A DNA stretch of 64,000 nucleotides from Acanthosepion esculentum (Eukaryota > Mollusca > Cephalopoda > Sepiida > Sepiidae): positions 16,887,344 through 16,951,343 of the forward strand of contig OZ038480.1 in NCBI GenBank assembly GCA_964036315.1, written 5' to 3'. Within the stretch, counting starts at the first letter, position 1. Each line of letters starts with the position of its first letter. A program made the translations under genes and the position numbers. Under the pieces are notes generated by a model. That model was given only the letters and a program-made list of their open reading frames with translations, made no database searches and was not told the origin of the DNA. Shown here piece by piece: positions 33,655 through 43,829 of the stretch.

Positions 33655-34020
33655 TAAATTTTTGGAGATTGTAGTTAAGAGGAAGGCAAGAAACAGGAAC
33701 GAGAAGTGCGAGAGAAAAAAAAACCTATTAGCCTAGAGCTTATGGTTACATCTATAAAATTCAGGAGTAAAATGATGAGACCTAACTGCCAATCTAGTAC
33801 TGTGCTTAAATTCGTGAAGACGAGATACCAAAGAAGAAAGTTCATTAGATCGATTACATTGAAGATAAAGCACGTTATGGCGGTGGGAAAGTAATTGAAA
33901 CTGAGATTCTAGGTTGGGACCGATAACATTGCAGATACTTCTTTGGATATTGTCAAGAATCTCTAGATACACATCAGAAGCACGGGGCTAGATTTGGAAG
34001 CATTATTCAATGCACGGACC
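33655..34020 (-). pseudogene. LINE-J 3' region
   Basis: Minus frame includes YLEILDNIQRSICNVIGPNL, ESQFQLLSHRHN and LVSRLHEFKHSTRLAVRSHH, the post-RT segment of LINE-J. Frameshift between LSHRHN and the next block. Confidence 0.8.
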
Positions 34021-34409
34021 CATATGAAACACATATGCGCCATATTGTCGGCATTCAAATATTGTTTTCAAACCTTAAAATCCAGGATTTGATAATGTCT
34101 AATGCCCCAAAGGATGCGCTGGTAGAATAACGATCATTACTTCTGAATACGGAATCAGTGACAAGTTCAATTTTCAAATTATCCTGTTAATTATTTTGCC
34201 CCAATGCTTCGCGATATGTCTAAATTATTATCTCCCTCTACGCTTAACTAGGAGTTGAACTGAAACTTAAACTCGGCTGTTTAATCATGAGTGGCAAATA
34301 GTCTAGGAGAAGATCTACTCTGAATTTAAACCCGTAGAAAAGGCAATCGTAATTCACTCCACTATTTTTCTCAAGCAGTCGTCTGTGACTATGCCTCGAT
34401 GATCTTGAT

Positions 34410-35095
34410 TTGTTTGCCACAGTCAGTTGGTTGGTGGATTCTGAGATGGCTGATGAGGCTGATTTCTGTTTGAAAGGTCCTTCGACATTGAGGATAGATT
34501 GTTCTGGATGGTGGATTAAGCCTTGTTCGACTTTCTTTTTAATGTCTTTTTTCCCTCTAGTTTGGCTGATCGTTTGGATTCGAAAATTGTCGATCCGCCT
34601 ATGACAATGGATCTCCAGAGATTTTTGTCCATTGCACTGGATTATTCATGTTTTGCTTTAGAACGTTCTTGAAACTCTTCTTTTGGCCTCCTCTTTTCCG
34701 TTTTTCTTCTTTGAGTTGGGAGTAAAAGATTTACTTTAGGAGGCGGCTGTCATACATTTGCACTAGATGTCCATTCCATCGAAGTTGATTTTTTTTTATG
34801 ACGTCGGCTTCAAATGCTGGTCAATTTAGCTTGATCCAGTACGCAGACGTTAGTTCTTCTGTCTTTCCAACTGATATTCAAGATACTTCGAAGACAACGC
34901 TGGTGAAATTTTTCTAGAAATTTCATATGTCGTCGATAAGTTGTCCAGATCTCAGAGGGATAAAGGAGAATTGGAATCACTACTGACTTGTAGACTAAAA
35001 TTTTGGTGTCTGTTCCGATGTCACGATCTTGGAAAACTTGAAGGCGACCGAAAACTGATCCTGCACATTTAAACTGTGTTGTAGCTCATCCTGGA
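34410..35095 (-). pseudogene. third LINE family (LINE-D), RT C-terminal fragment
   Basis: Minus strand frame: FGRLQVFQDRDIGTDTKILV, YKSVVIPILLYPSEIWTTYR, RHMKFLEKFHQRCLRSILNI, SWKDRRTNVCVLDQAKLTSI and QLRWNGHLVQMYDSRLLK, then KKEEKRKRGGQKKSFKNVLK. This is the post-catalytic region (LLYGSETWT...HQRCLR.IL.I.W.D...L..A.L.SIE..L...QLRW.GH) of a widespread invertebrate non-LTR element. The RT catalytic box is not present. Distinct from LINE-J and LINE-C. Confidence 0.8.
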
Positions 35096-35096
35096 G

Positions 35097-35870
35097 GTCA
35101 ATGCTAGAAGTTTTGTTATGTCAACGAACAACCGTTAACACTCGTCTGATTCCAACGAATACTTGTTGTCACTTTCGTAATTCTCGTTGTAGTAGAGACT
35201 TTGTAATCGCAGATTACAACTATAACAACGCTGTTGAACAATGCTGGTGTCAGACGCTTTCAAATAATCTCGCACTAATAGTACTTGCTCGACTAGTAAC
35301 CACCGTATTGATCCGAATAGAGAAATAGTACAGTAAATAGAGTAAAGAATAGCAGTCCGTATATTAATAGAGGATAGAATAGAAATACGATACTTATACT
35401 ATAGAGGAATGCACGGTGGAGTAATGGATAGTGGCTCAGATTGAAGAATCGGAGAGGCGAGTTCGAATTTCAGTCGAATCCATTACATTCACTTATTTGC
35501 TTGGGTATGAATTCTCTTCATCTCCCCGCATCTGTGGGTAAATAGCAGGACAGACCGTTTTCTATAGCCTTGGATGGCATCTTGTTTACCGCAGAAAGAA
35601 ATGGCAACCTACTGCGGGAAAAAACTGTTTCGTCAGTCATGTATCGAAAGATACATGATCGCCTAAGCGTGTATCATGCATGGCACATAACTGACTAGAT
35701 GACTGAGAGGATAGACTAGAGATAGCGATTAATCTAGACGTCACGTGACTTCCTATATATGCGTTTCCTCTATGGTCGCGTGGTGTACTTAATGCAATAA
35801 TGGGATCGCCTGTGTTTGCTCACTGGTGATCTATGTTCAAACTCAAGTGTAGGCAGTGACACTTTATTTC
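35097..35870 (+). mobile_element. solo-LTR-like repeat, copy 1, split by a SINE
   Basis: 35097-35390 and 35712-35870 together match the uninterrupted copy at 39884-40280 (CGTTGTAGTAGAGACTTTGT, CAATGCTGGTGTCAGACGC, CACGTGACTTCCTATATATG, CGCCTGTGTTTGCTCACTG). A TATA-like CCTATATATGCG is near the right end. It starts TG and ends CA, but I found no target duplication. Could be a solo LTR or another retroposon. Confidence 0.5.
35400..35700 (+). repeat. tRNA-derived SINE (family S1), complete, nested in the solo-LTR-like repeat
   Basis: tRNA-like head (GTGGAGTAATGGATAGTGGC; GGCGAGTTCGAATTTCAGTC), GGGTATGAATTCTCTTCATC, CTATAGCCTTGGATGGCATC, CAGAAAGAAATGGCAACCTA, CAGTCATGTATCGAAAGATA and AAGCGTGTATCATGCATGGC. 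Similar 22-bp sequences GAGGATAGAATAGAAATACG and GAGGATAGACTAGAGATAGC lie on either side and may be the target-site duplication. Confidence 0.75.
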
Positions 35871-36049
35871 TAAGTAAAGTGATCCACATTCTCCAAGACT
35901 GTGTCACCAAATTGGTTCTTTATTTCTTTCCGACTGTTTCATATACAATAAAGAAAATGAAGCTAAGGAGTGCGATTATCACCTGCAATCTGAACGGGTA
36001 TGACATAAAAAAAGATATCACATCTGTCTGTATTTCTGAGATGAGGTAT

Positions 36050-36255
36050 TGTATCTATTTACACTATTTACATTGTTCAGACTGTTGTCCTCATCTTTGT
36101 CGCCATATCCAAAAGCAGGATACGTGGAATTAGAACATCTACGCCCGTGGATAAAATATCACTTAAAGAATATCGGAGCGTAGAACGGCCGAAACGTCGT
36201 GAATATGGCAATAAAGATGAGGATAACAGTCCGAACAATGTAAATAGTGTAAATA
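36050..36255. repeat. inverted pair of SINE-F tails
   Basis: Left (36056-36108) reads TTTACATTGTTCAGACTGTT GTCC; right (36180-36255) reads GGCCGAAACGTCGTGAATAT and CAGTCCGAACAATGTAAATA. The two face each other across about 75 bp. Confidence 0.7.
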
Positions 36256-36560
36256 GATATCACATGTAAAACAAAGAGAAAATAATGACACAATCAAGAT
36301 GTTGATATTCCACACTACTTTAAATAAAAGGTTAGGAAGGAAACCGCCATCAATACTGTATAGAGTGATAACAGCTACTCGGCTTGAGAAGAGAAAATAA
36401 TGACATAATCAAGATGTTGACATTCCACACTACTTTAAATAAAAGGTTAGGAAGGAAATAAACGGTTAGGAATGACGCCTCTGTCAGTACTGGAAGGAGC
36501 GATAACAGTTAGTGAACTTGTGAAACATACTTTGCTAATAAATTGCTTTAATAGAAAGAT
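36256..36560. repeat. ~110-bp tandem duplication
   Basis: GAGAAAATAATGACACAATC AAGATGTTGA and TTCCACACTACTTTAAATAA AAGGTTAGGAAGGAAA occur at 36279-36345 and again at 36392-36460. Confidence 0.8.
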
Positions 36561-37060
36561 TTTATAAATTTCAAGCGACAGTAGCACTGGCTAAATCATA
36601 GGTTCAAATACTTTGCTATCGAAACGTGCTGTGGCTTCACTCTGCCTTTTTTACAAGTATTTTCATGGCAACTGCACTGACAACTACTTTCGCTGGTTCC
36701 CAAACTGCATGAATTTAAGCGTGCTACTAGGTTGACATCTCGGTCCCACCCTTTCACTGTCGAAAGGGTTAAATGTAACCGTCTCTTCTACTCCAACAGC
36801 TTTTCATCTCGTACTTCCCGACAGTGGAACTCCCTTCCTCTTACTTGCTTCCCTGATAGCTATAATCTTCAAATATTCAAATATAATGTCAATCAACATC
36901 TTCTGATGCATTGAACTTGATCCCCGTCTTTCTCTGTATCCTTTCCTCAAGCACCCCTCTTTACTCTTGCTCTCACTCTCTGTAACCCCTTGCGTGCTAG
37001 TGGCACTCCCGCCTTGCTTGGGGTGATATGCTTAACAAAAAAAAAAAAAAAAAAATTTTG
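36560..37060 (+). pseudogene. LINE-J 3' end with polyA tail
   Basis: Frame: ALPFLQVFSWQLH region, KRATRLTSRSHPFTVERVKC, NRLFYSNSFSSRTSRQWNSL, PLTCFPDSYNLQIFKYNVNQ HLLMH, stop. The 3' UTR ends with CTTGCGTGCTAGTGGCACTC, GGGGTGATATGC and a run of about 19 A (37038-37056). The A tail marks the retrotransposed 3' end. 5' truncated. Confidence 0.85.
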
Positions 37061-37490
37061 TTGTGAGGAAAAAAATCACTTTCTGCTCTTGTCACGACCG
37101 CCATCTTTTCGCGTTGCTACCTCCATCTTCAAAATTATTCACGCTTTATTTTATATGGTACTACTGTACTTTAGTTAATTTATTTGTGTTTAAATACTTT
37201 TATCCCTAAGCAACGCGTGTCATTTTCAAACACCATGACGTGAAGATGTAGTGAATGAACAACGAAATTTAACAAAAGCACGTTTTTTTTTTTTATTAAA
37301 CTTAAATCAATTATCTAATGATGTTTTTCTGAGTTACTTTCTACCTTTTATATTGGGAAAATATTAATGCTTTAGCTGACTTTCGTGTCACGTAACTGAT
37401 AATTACTTTTGACGTGCATATTTATGCACGAAATAAAATTGTTAGTTTCGATAAAATCTTGCTTTATCTTGACAAGAGTCTGTTCAGACC
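37061..37490. other. intergenic stretch
   Basis: No recognised feature; short T and A runs. Confidence 0.35.
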
Positions 37491-37930
37491 AAAAATGGAA
37501 TATATCTGACATTTGGGTTTCAGCTGCCTGATCCTCACTTTTCAGACAGAATTCAATTTCGTTTACGCAGCATTGTCATTTTCCAGCCTACAGCCCCACC
37601 CCAGACTGAAAGTTGCATGATTATCGCTACTTCCATGGCAAATGTTCAAATGAGTCCATTTTTTAATGCCACCACCTCAAACGTTAACTGCCAAGACCCG
37701 CCTTCCTAAATCAACAGGGTTGAATCACTATCATACCCTACGTCTTACTTTGGTAAATGGAAGTACCACTCAGAAAATTCTTATGAAGAACAGCTGCTTT
37801 GTGGAACAGGCTCCCGTGTGGATGCTTCCCCAAACACTAGAATAGTAACCACTTCAGCACTAGGGCCAGTCTTTAACTATCCTGCGTTTCCTTCTCCCTC
37901 CTCTTATGTTCATATCACACTTCATTCAGT
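37490..37930 (+). pseudogene. possible LINE C-terminal remnant
   Basis: Traces of an RT tail: NGSTTQKILMKNSCFVEQAP (compare SFFPRTARLWNSLP). Too degraded for family assignment. Confidence 0.3.
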
Positions 37931-37939
37931 AATACTCTA

Positions 37940-38170
37940 TCCGGCTAGATGCGATTCGGTAGAGTTGAACCGTTTAATCACTGTCGGCAGCGTACGGCCT
38001 GAGAGACGCACATAGACGTCGTCGACCTATACCGAAGAAGGACAGACTTCGTCGCTCGACTAAAAGTGGCTCCGTGGTTGGCGGACAAAGCGGCAACACG
38101 AATCGGCCGGCGGTCGGTGGCAAGCGGGCGAGTCGACTGGGCCGTAGTCCGGGCGCGCGAATATTAACGA
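37940..38170. promoter_or_regulatory. CpG-rich island-like segment
   Basis: About 33 CpG dinucleotides in 230 bp (for example CGGCCGGCGGTCGGTGGCAA and CCGGGCGCGCG), against an AT-rich, CpG-poor background. A possible splice donor AAG|GTAGG lies just after it (GT at 38177-38178). A minus-strand open frame of 161 codons (38459-37974) crosses it but resembles nothing I know. Candidate promoter/first exon or a GC-rich mobile-element end. Confidence 0.4.
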
Positions 38171-38490
38171 AAAAAGGTAGGAATAAAAGATTTCCTTGTT
38201 TAACACTATGGCATACCAGTAACAAACCATTACCAAGATGACTGGCAGTAGGACAGAATACAGAGGAGTTGGATTCAGACTTGTCAACGAACATTGCTCC
38301 TAAAATGATAAAAACAATCTTAGGGTTTGAACTTGCTCCACTGCCATTATTCTTCATGTTGGTATCAGTTATGCAACCACTGCGCGGTAGTGGCATTTTA
38401 AAATTGTTGAGCGTCGGAAGAATTTTATTACTTTTCTCAATTTCTTTCATACTAGCCAAATACTTTGACCAGATCGATTCAATGATCTGT
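38171..38490. other. stretch with short open frames on both strands
   Basis: A + frame reads KTILGFELAPLPLFF at about 38307-38352, which looks protein-like, but the frame breaks soon after. Not assigned. Confidence 0.25.
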
Positions 38491-38785
38491 TTTTATGGTT
38501 TATCAACCCTTTATGGTTATTTAAAGCCATTTAAAACACGTTCTGGGATATAAAAATATTTTTTCCGAATAAATATTGCTTCAGTATCTTTTTCAGCAAT
38601 AACAATGATTTTTCTGGATATATTTCCTACTATTTAACCTATAGCTGGGGAGAGAGAAGAGATTTCTCCAGGATACTTTCGCATAACTAAATCTAAAAAA
38701 ACTCGACTGGGAATTGAACTCGGCTCTCCCATTTCTTATTGCTAGTTGCTATCCATTACACCACCCATATATCCGATGCGGTTAG
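38490..38785 (-). repeat. tRNA-derived SINE (family S1)
   Basis: Minus strand head GGTGGTGTAATGGATAGCAA and GAGCCGAGTTCAATTCCCAG, body CAGCTATAGGTTAAATAG, tail GGCTTTAAATAACCATAAAG GGTTGATAAACCATAAAAAC. Confidence 0.75.
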
Positions 38786-39880
38786 CGGGTTTGTTTTGTT
38801 TATAGAAATTTTCTTTTTTATTTTCACTGTTGACACGCTGGTCAAAGTAAGAGAGAATTTTGCTAAAAAATTCTTCAAAATTAAAAAAAAAGACTGTCGA
38901 TAATTTTCTGTTGTTTCTACTGAAGAGCGTTCTAATTCAGTTTTATCAATTGTACGTTATTATTTTTTTACCCGATTCCCCACCCCCAAAATAGCTTTAA
39001 ATTTTGAGTAGCTTCTCAAAACTTCTCATATGTGCAAGACTAAGGTCATTAAATATCCTAATAAAAGTAATTATAATAACAAATGCATATTAACAATATT
39101 TGTGACAATGTTGTTGGAAAGAAAGCGTTCTGTTAGTATTTCAAGCTTAGCAATCAGGAAACAATTAGAATCATAATAATAAGAATAGTAATAATTATGG
39201 CCATGGCAGGAAATGGCTAATTTTATAAAGCAGTGTAGAAAGTAAGTAGATTCTGGAAATAAGTAGCAGTTAAGAACGGTCAACACAGACAGCTTCACTT
39301 ATCAAATTTTGCATCAACATTTCCCGCCATAACAGCCAGTATGGCGACGTCCAAATCGAGAAAATAAACAGAATTATTCTTCTTCGCGAAAAGATTTAAA
39401 GAGATTATCATAAACTGTCGTAGATTATAGAGATTGGTATCGAAAACTGAATAAATTCTTCTTCAATTTCGTCATGGAATGCCAATATTATAACAAACGT
39501 TAATTTCTCTGAACGTACATACATGGATTGCTATATAAATCCATTAATATATCTTTATTCGTACTTATGTATTTTTATGTACGAAACGTTTCTAGTTTTA
39601 TTATTCAGCTTAGAACGGCCACTTCTCTATGTTTTGTGAGGCTATCAATGGGGGCTTAATTGGAATGATTTTACACATTTCTGTTTTCTTGTTTATTTTA
39701 TTTATTTATTTTTTAAACTAAAACCATATTTATTTCAATAAGTTGAAACTAGAGCATAATAAAATATTCAAGAAAAATATTTTATATTCTGGGAAGAAAT
39801 GTACAAAAACACACATAGCTAGACAGACATTTTTAAAATCATTTCAACCCAAGTTTTGTGACTCAAACAAACACTCGTGC
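38786..39880. other. intergenic stretch
   Basis: AT-rich without recognised repeats. Confidence 0.35.
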
Positions 39881-39883
39881 TAC

Positions 39884-40280
39884 TCTAGTAATGTCAACGA
39901 ATACTCGTTGTCACTTTTGTAATGCTCGTTGTAGTAGAGACCTTGTAATCGTAGACACAACTTATAGTACGCTGTTGAACAATGCTGGTGTCAGACGCCT
40001 TCGAACAGCACTCTCACTAATAGTACTTGCACGATAATAATCACTCGAATAGCAACCACTGTATTGATCCGAATAGAGAAATAGTATAGTGAATAGAGAA
40101 TAGCGGTCCTTATAGTAATAGAGGATAGAGTAGAAATAGCGATCAATCTAAACGTCACGTGTCTTCCTTTATATGCGTTTCCTCTGTGGTCACGTGATCC
40201 ACTTAATTCAATAATGGTTTCACCTGTGTTTGCTCACTGTCGCTCTATGTTTCAACTCTAGTGTCGGCAGCTACACTTTA
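39884..40280 (+). mobile_element. solo-LTR-like repeat, copy 2 (uninterrupted)
   Basis: TGTCAACGAATACTCGTTGT at the left, CACGTGTCTTCCTTTATATG (TATA-like) and AGTGTCGGCAGCTACACTTT at the right. Shows that copy 1 at 35.1 kb was split by an S1 SINE. Confidence 0.5.
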
Positions 40281-40299
40281 TTCGTATATAACACCAAGT

Positions 40300-40440
40300 A
40301 AGGGCATAAAACTACTAAGATATAAAGGGTTACTGAGAGTATAAGAAACTGACAAATAACTTTAATGAGGAGAAAGGAATAAGATGAAAAAAAACAGAAG
40401 ATGACGTTACATTTATATATTTAAAATTTGTGTATTTAGG
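40300..40440 (-). repeat. LINE-J 3' end
   Basis: Minus strand CAGTAACCCTTTATATCTTA GTAGTTTTATGCCCTTACTT GG is a degraded LINE-J terminus. Confidence 0.6.
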
Positions 40441-40502
40441 CAGCAATTTCTCTTTTAGGTATGTCGGATTAAATAAATTACAGACATTATGTCATCTTAT
40501 AT

Positions 40503-40789
40503 TTAATCACATTGCACATATACGCTATTTCTGTGATCATAAAATGGGACTTCTGTGGTACAGGTTAAAAATAATTTTCTTAATATTTTAGGTTTAATTT
40601 TTAATGGGGGCAGAGATGAATTATTATATATATTTTTAATAATAATGTCAATGGTTTCTCTAACTGGAACGTTACTTACACCATACATGAACTTAAACAA
40701 ATATTAAAAACCGGAAAACCTAATAATGAAACCACAGCATCATTTGACGTTGAAAATCTGTTCGGTAACGTTCCAGTCAGAGAAATCAT

Positions 40790-40795
<6 letters not shown>
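40503..40795. pseudogene. Penelope-like reverse transcriptase, two fragments head to head
   Basis: Minus frame (40700-40503): NVPVRETIDIIIKNIYNNSS, LPPLKIKPKILRKLFLTCTT, EVPFYDHRNSVYVQCD. Plus frame (40690-40795): LKQILKTGKPNNETTASFDV, ENLFGNVPVREIIDI. SxDVxxLFTNVPxxETI and CTxxxxFxxxxxxYxQxDG are hallmark RT segments of Penelope-like elements, which encode an RT related to telomerase. The two pieces overlap in content (NVPVRE) but face opposite ways, so this is an inverted duplication. The + piece is cut by (TA)n. Confidence 0.85.

Positions 40796-40865
<70 letters not shown>
40793..40865. repeat. (TA)n microsatellite
   Basis: Pure TA tract joining the Penelope fragment and SINE-F. Confidence 0.95.
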
Positions 40866-40868
<3 letters not shown>

Positions 40869-41225
40869 TTGTATGCTCCGGCCTTCTTCAGGTGGTTGGA
40901 ATGTCAAACTGAACACTTTATTTCGCTCACTGGGGTAGACTGTTCTACTTCCACGTGCCATGTTTAATGGATGTCAGTTATCAGTTATCTCCTGTTAATT
41001 TCCCCTCTGAAGGTTCTGCACTGCCCTAACCGGGTATTGAACTCACACTCTTTGGGTCCTGTAACTGGATCTAACCAACGCCTTTATCCCCTGTGCCATG
41101 TGCCCTTAAAGGGTTTAGTTCGACATTCCAACCACCTGAAGAAGGCCAGAGCGTACAACGGCCGAAACGTTGTAATAAATATGGCGACAAAGATTAGGAC
41201 AATAGTCCGAATAATGTAAATAATG
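40866..41225. repeat. SINE-F (minus) facing a second SINE-F tail (plus)
   Basis: 40866-41105: minus-strand SINE-F with head CACAGGGGATAAAGGCGTTG and GAGTTCAATACCCGGTTAGG. 41108-41225: + strand tail CGACATTCCAACCACCTGAA GAAGGCCAGAGCGTACAACG GCCGAAACGTTGTAATAAAT. Ends in a long inverted repeat arrangement as at 33 kb. Confidence 0.75.
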
Positions 41226-41850
41226 TACAAAATTTATATATTTGAAGATTACAGTTGACAGGAATGCAAGAAGCTTGAAGAGATTTACACAGGCAAGAAG
41301 TGCGAAAGAAGAAACTCTTAGCATAGACCTTACGGTTGCATCTAACAATTTTAGGAGTAAAATGATGCAACCTAGTTGCCTATCTAGTAATACTCTTAAT
41401 CCATTCTTAGAATATTTCTGCCGCATATGGTCCGGTGCCCCTGCTATTTACCTTGACCTACTTGATAGGATCCAAAGAAAAATCTGCAATATTATTGGTC
41501 CTGATCTGGCGACTCAGATCTAGTCACTTTCCCACCGCCGTAAGGTTGCCACTCTATGTCTTTTCAGTAAATACTTTCATGGTAATTATTCGGATGAGCC
41601 CTTCGCTATGGTACCTGGACTTTATGAATTCAAGCGCAGTGCTCGACTGGTGTCCTGCTCTTATCAAATTACAGATGGTCTGGCTAGATGTGGCCGTAGG
41701 TTATAGGCTAACAGTTGCTTCTCTCGCACTTATCGCTTGTGGAACTCCATTCCGGCTACATGCTTTCCAGCCATTTTTAATCTGCAAAAATTTAAATGCA
41801 ATGTCAATCGCTATCTTCTGTCTACATGATTACTCTTTTGGTACTCTAAT
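41226..41850. pseudogene. two LINE-J 3' regions head to head
   Basis: Minus strand 41395-41226 carries LLDRQLGCIILLL/DATVRSMLRVSSFALLACVN, a frame of the LINE-J tail; + strand 41395-41850 carries EYFCRIWSGAPAIYLDLLDR, IQRKICNIIGPDLATQI, stop, VPGLYEFKRSARLV and FNLQKFKCNVNRYLLST. Their 5' truncation points meet near 41395. Confidence 0.8.
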
Positions 41851-42060
41851 CTATACATGTTTCAACCATACAAATGAAAAACATAAATCTCCTACAAACC
41901 TCTACCTTAGTATGTTTTAATCCTTCCTTCCATCTCGCTTATTGCGCATGACAGGCACAACCCCGAACCCCAGGCTCCATTAACTTCATCTTGTGAGCAG
42001 TTGGTATCTACTTGTACGATCTATATTGGTGTCTTTCCATCCACACCATCACCACAACCA
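41851..42060. other. short intergenic stretch
   Basis: No recognised feature. Confidence 0.35.
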
Positions 42061-42064
42061 CCAC

Positions 42065-42330
42065 CAGCCGCTTCGACGTAGTGTAATGGCTCACAAGTTT
42101 GTCTTGCTAAATCACTTACGACTGAGTGGTGAGTTAGATCCTCTCTGAGTGCTCCACACTTTCGACCTTGTGCCAGATCTAAGCTACGCTTAGAATATCA
42201 TTGGGCGCTTCGACGTGGTGTAATGGTTAGCATGTTCCGCTAGATCCATTATGACTGAATATTGAGTTCGATCCTCACAGGGATCCCCATATTTACGACC
42301 TTGTGCCACGCCTATGCTATGCTTAGAAAA
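42065..42330 (+). repeat. two tandem tRNA-derived SINEs (family G)
   Basis: Both start GCTTCGACGT(A/G)GTGTAATGG with A-box spacing to GAGTTCGATCCTCACAGGG (second copy) or GAGTTAGATCCTCTCTGAG (first), and end in CGACCTTGTGCCA and CTATGCTATGCTTAGAAAAT CAC. Each is about 125 bp, 140 bp apart. A third, degraded copy is at 59825-59945. Confidence 0.75.
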
Positions 42331-42399
42331 TCACCACTACTACCACCACCATTTCTTCTTCTTTTATATGTAATATAATTACATTATATATATATTATA

Positions 42400-42660
42400 T
42401 GCCATATCCCTTCGAGGCAAAGGCTCTCCACAACTTCTATCTTTTGTAGCTCTAATCTTTGTCATTTATACCTGCCGTTCATTTACACAAGCTCGTTACT
42501 CTATTATTCCTTTCGTCTTTCTTGCCTTCAATATATACTGTGAGTGGCCAAATCTCTAAGCCCTCTTTCCTTATTACATGTCCTAGAAATTTGAAGTCTC
42601 TGACAATAAGAAATGTTTGCTAAGCTTAGCCTGATTTAACATAAAACCATAGCTGAAGAA
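42400..42660 (-). repeat. LINE-C 3' fragment
   Basis: CCATATCCCTTCGAGG, GCTCTCCACAACTTCTATCT and ATATACTGTGAGTGGCCAAA match the end segments seen at 10985-11460 and 57890-58290. Confidence 0.6.
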
Positions 42661-42814
42661 AACTCGAGTTACGTACGTATGACCAATAGACTCTTTTAGA
42701 AACCATCATTCGGTGGCAGGTGTACGGACTGAGTTACAGATACAAGTACTATTGTTCGACCATCAGTCGTTCGACATTCTTTTAATCCAACATTGGTTCA
42801 GAACACTTTATTGG

Positions 42815-43505
42815 TACAGTAGAATCCCTGACAATCTGACTAAGAATCCCTTCCGGATAGGAGGAATTGGTTACAAAGTCCGGATATGAGGGGTTACATT
42901 TAGATTAAAAAAAAAACAACTGAAAGCAGGTTTAACATTTATTTTCAATGTTTTATAATAAACAAAATAAGCTAATGGCGAGTGAAATATAACGGAATTG
43001 ATTTTAAGGAAAAAGAAATAAATTATGTAATGTTAATGAAAATTCATTAAATTAAGTATGTTACGTATACAAAACAAATAATGTAACGAGGATTTTTTAA
43101 TCGCTGTTGCATAATGATTCTTTCTCTTCTAATGTCATTCTCAACTTTTCCCGCATTTCGTTTTGCTTTTGTTCTTGAAATTTTTTAAACGAAATACACT
43201 TTTTAACTCTGTGTGCGTTATTGCAATCGTCATAGTTGAATGCTGGCTTTCTTTTCATAAAACTGACAACCTTTTCAATAGCTTTTTCAATTCAAAGTCC
43301 AGGTTTCATCACAATCATGCATCTCGTCGCTATCTTGTTGCAAATGTTTCTCGTTGTCTTCATTTTCTCTTATTCCCATCATCTTTTGCACCAAGACAGG
43401 CCATTAGGGTGAAATAAGCATGAGCAATTACAAGGCACTCTGGATATGAGGGATTCCGGATATGAGGGATTCCGGGTACGAGGGATTCCGGATATGAGGG
43501 AAAGA
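42815..43505. mobile_element. possible pogo/Tigger-like DNA element
   Basis: Left side TACAGTAGAATCCCTGACAA resembles the CAGTAGAA... start of pogo/Tigger inverted ends; both sides contain copies of the palindrome-rich word GGATTCCGGATATGAGGGAT (right side in four 16-bp tandem units, 43439-43500). The interior (minus strand) reads QEQKQNEMREKLRMTLEEKE, like a transposase or coiled C-terminus. No catalytic triad visible. Confidence 0.4.
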
Positions 43506-43760
43506 ACATGGTGTATGTGTAAGTGTTGTGCTGAATGATCTAACTTCTTGACCCTCGTAACCTATGGAATCTTTTAATCCGGCCAAACCGATAAACCGAC
43601 CTGGATTTGCAACCATAACATCGGATTACTGTCATGGTGGGATTTATAAGATTGACAAGAAATTTCTTTTCTCTGCATTGTGTTTCAGAAGCCACGATTT
43701 TGTCGATGAAGTTCTATTCCTCTCGCCTTATCGCTTTCTTTCTCTCCCCCCACGGTCACA

Positions 43761-43819
<59 letters not shown>
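43761..43819. repeat. (TATC)n microsatellite
   Basis: Fifteen ATCT units. The 22-bp word GATTTTGTCGATGAAGTTCT AT at 43694-43715 recurs inverted at 44476-44497, beside a (GATA)n tract. Confidence 0.95.
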
Positions 43820-43829
43820 AATTTCGTTG

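Noticed and set aside
37974..38459. 161-codon minus-strand frame as a host gene
   Set aside because: No recognisable domain; half of it crosses the CpG-rich spot where stop codons are rare. Kept only as a candidate regulatory region.
41108..41225. Confirmed hammerhead ribozyme
   Set aside because: The CTGAAGA and GAAA parts are there, but after the next stem I do not find a UH cleavage site flanked by a matching stem I; kept only as a hypothesis.
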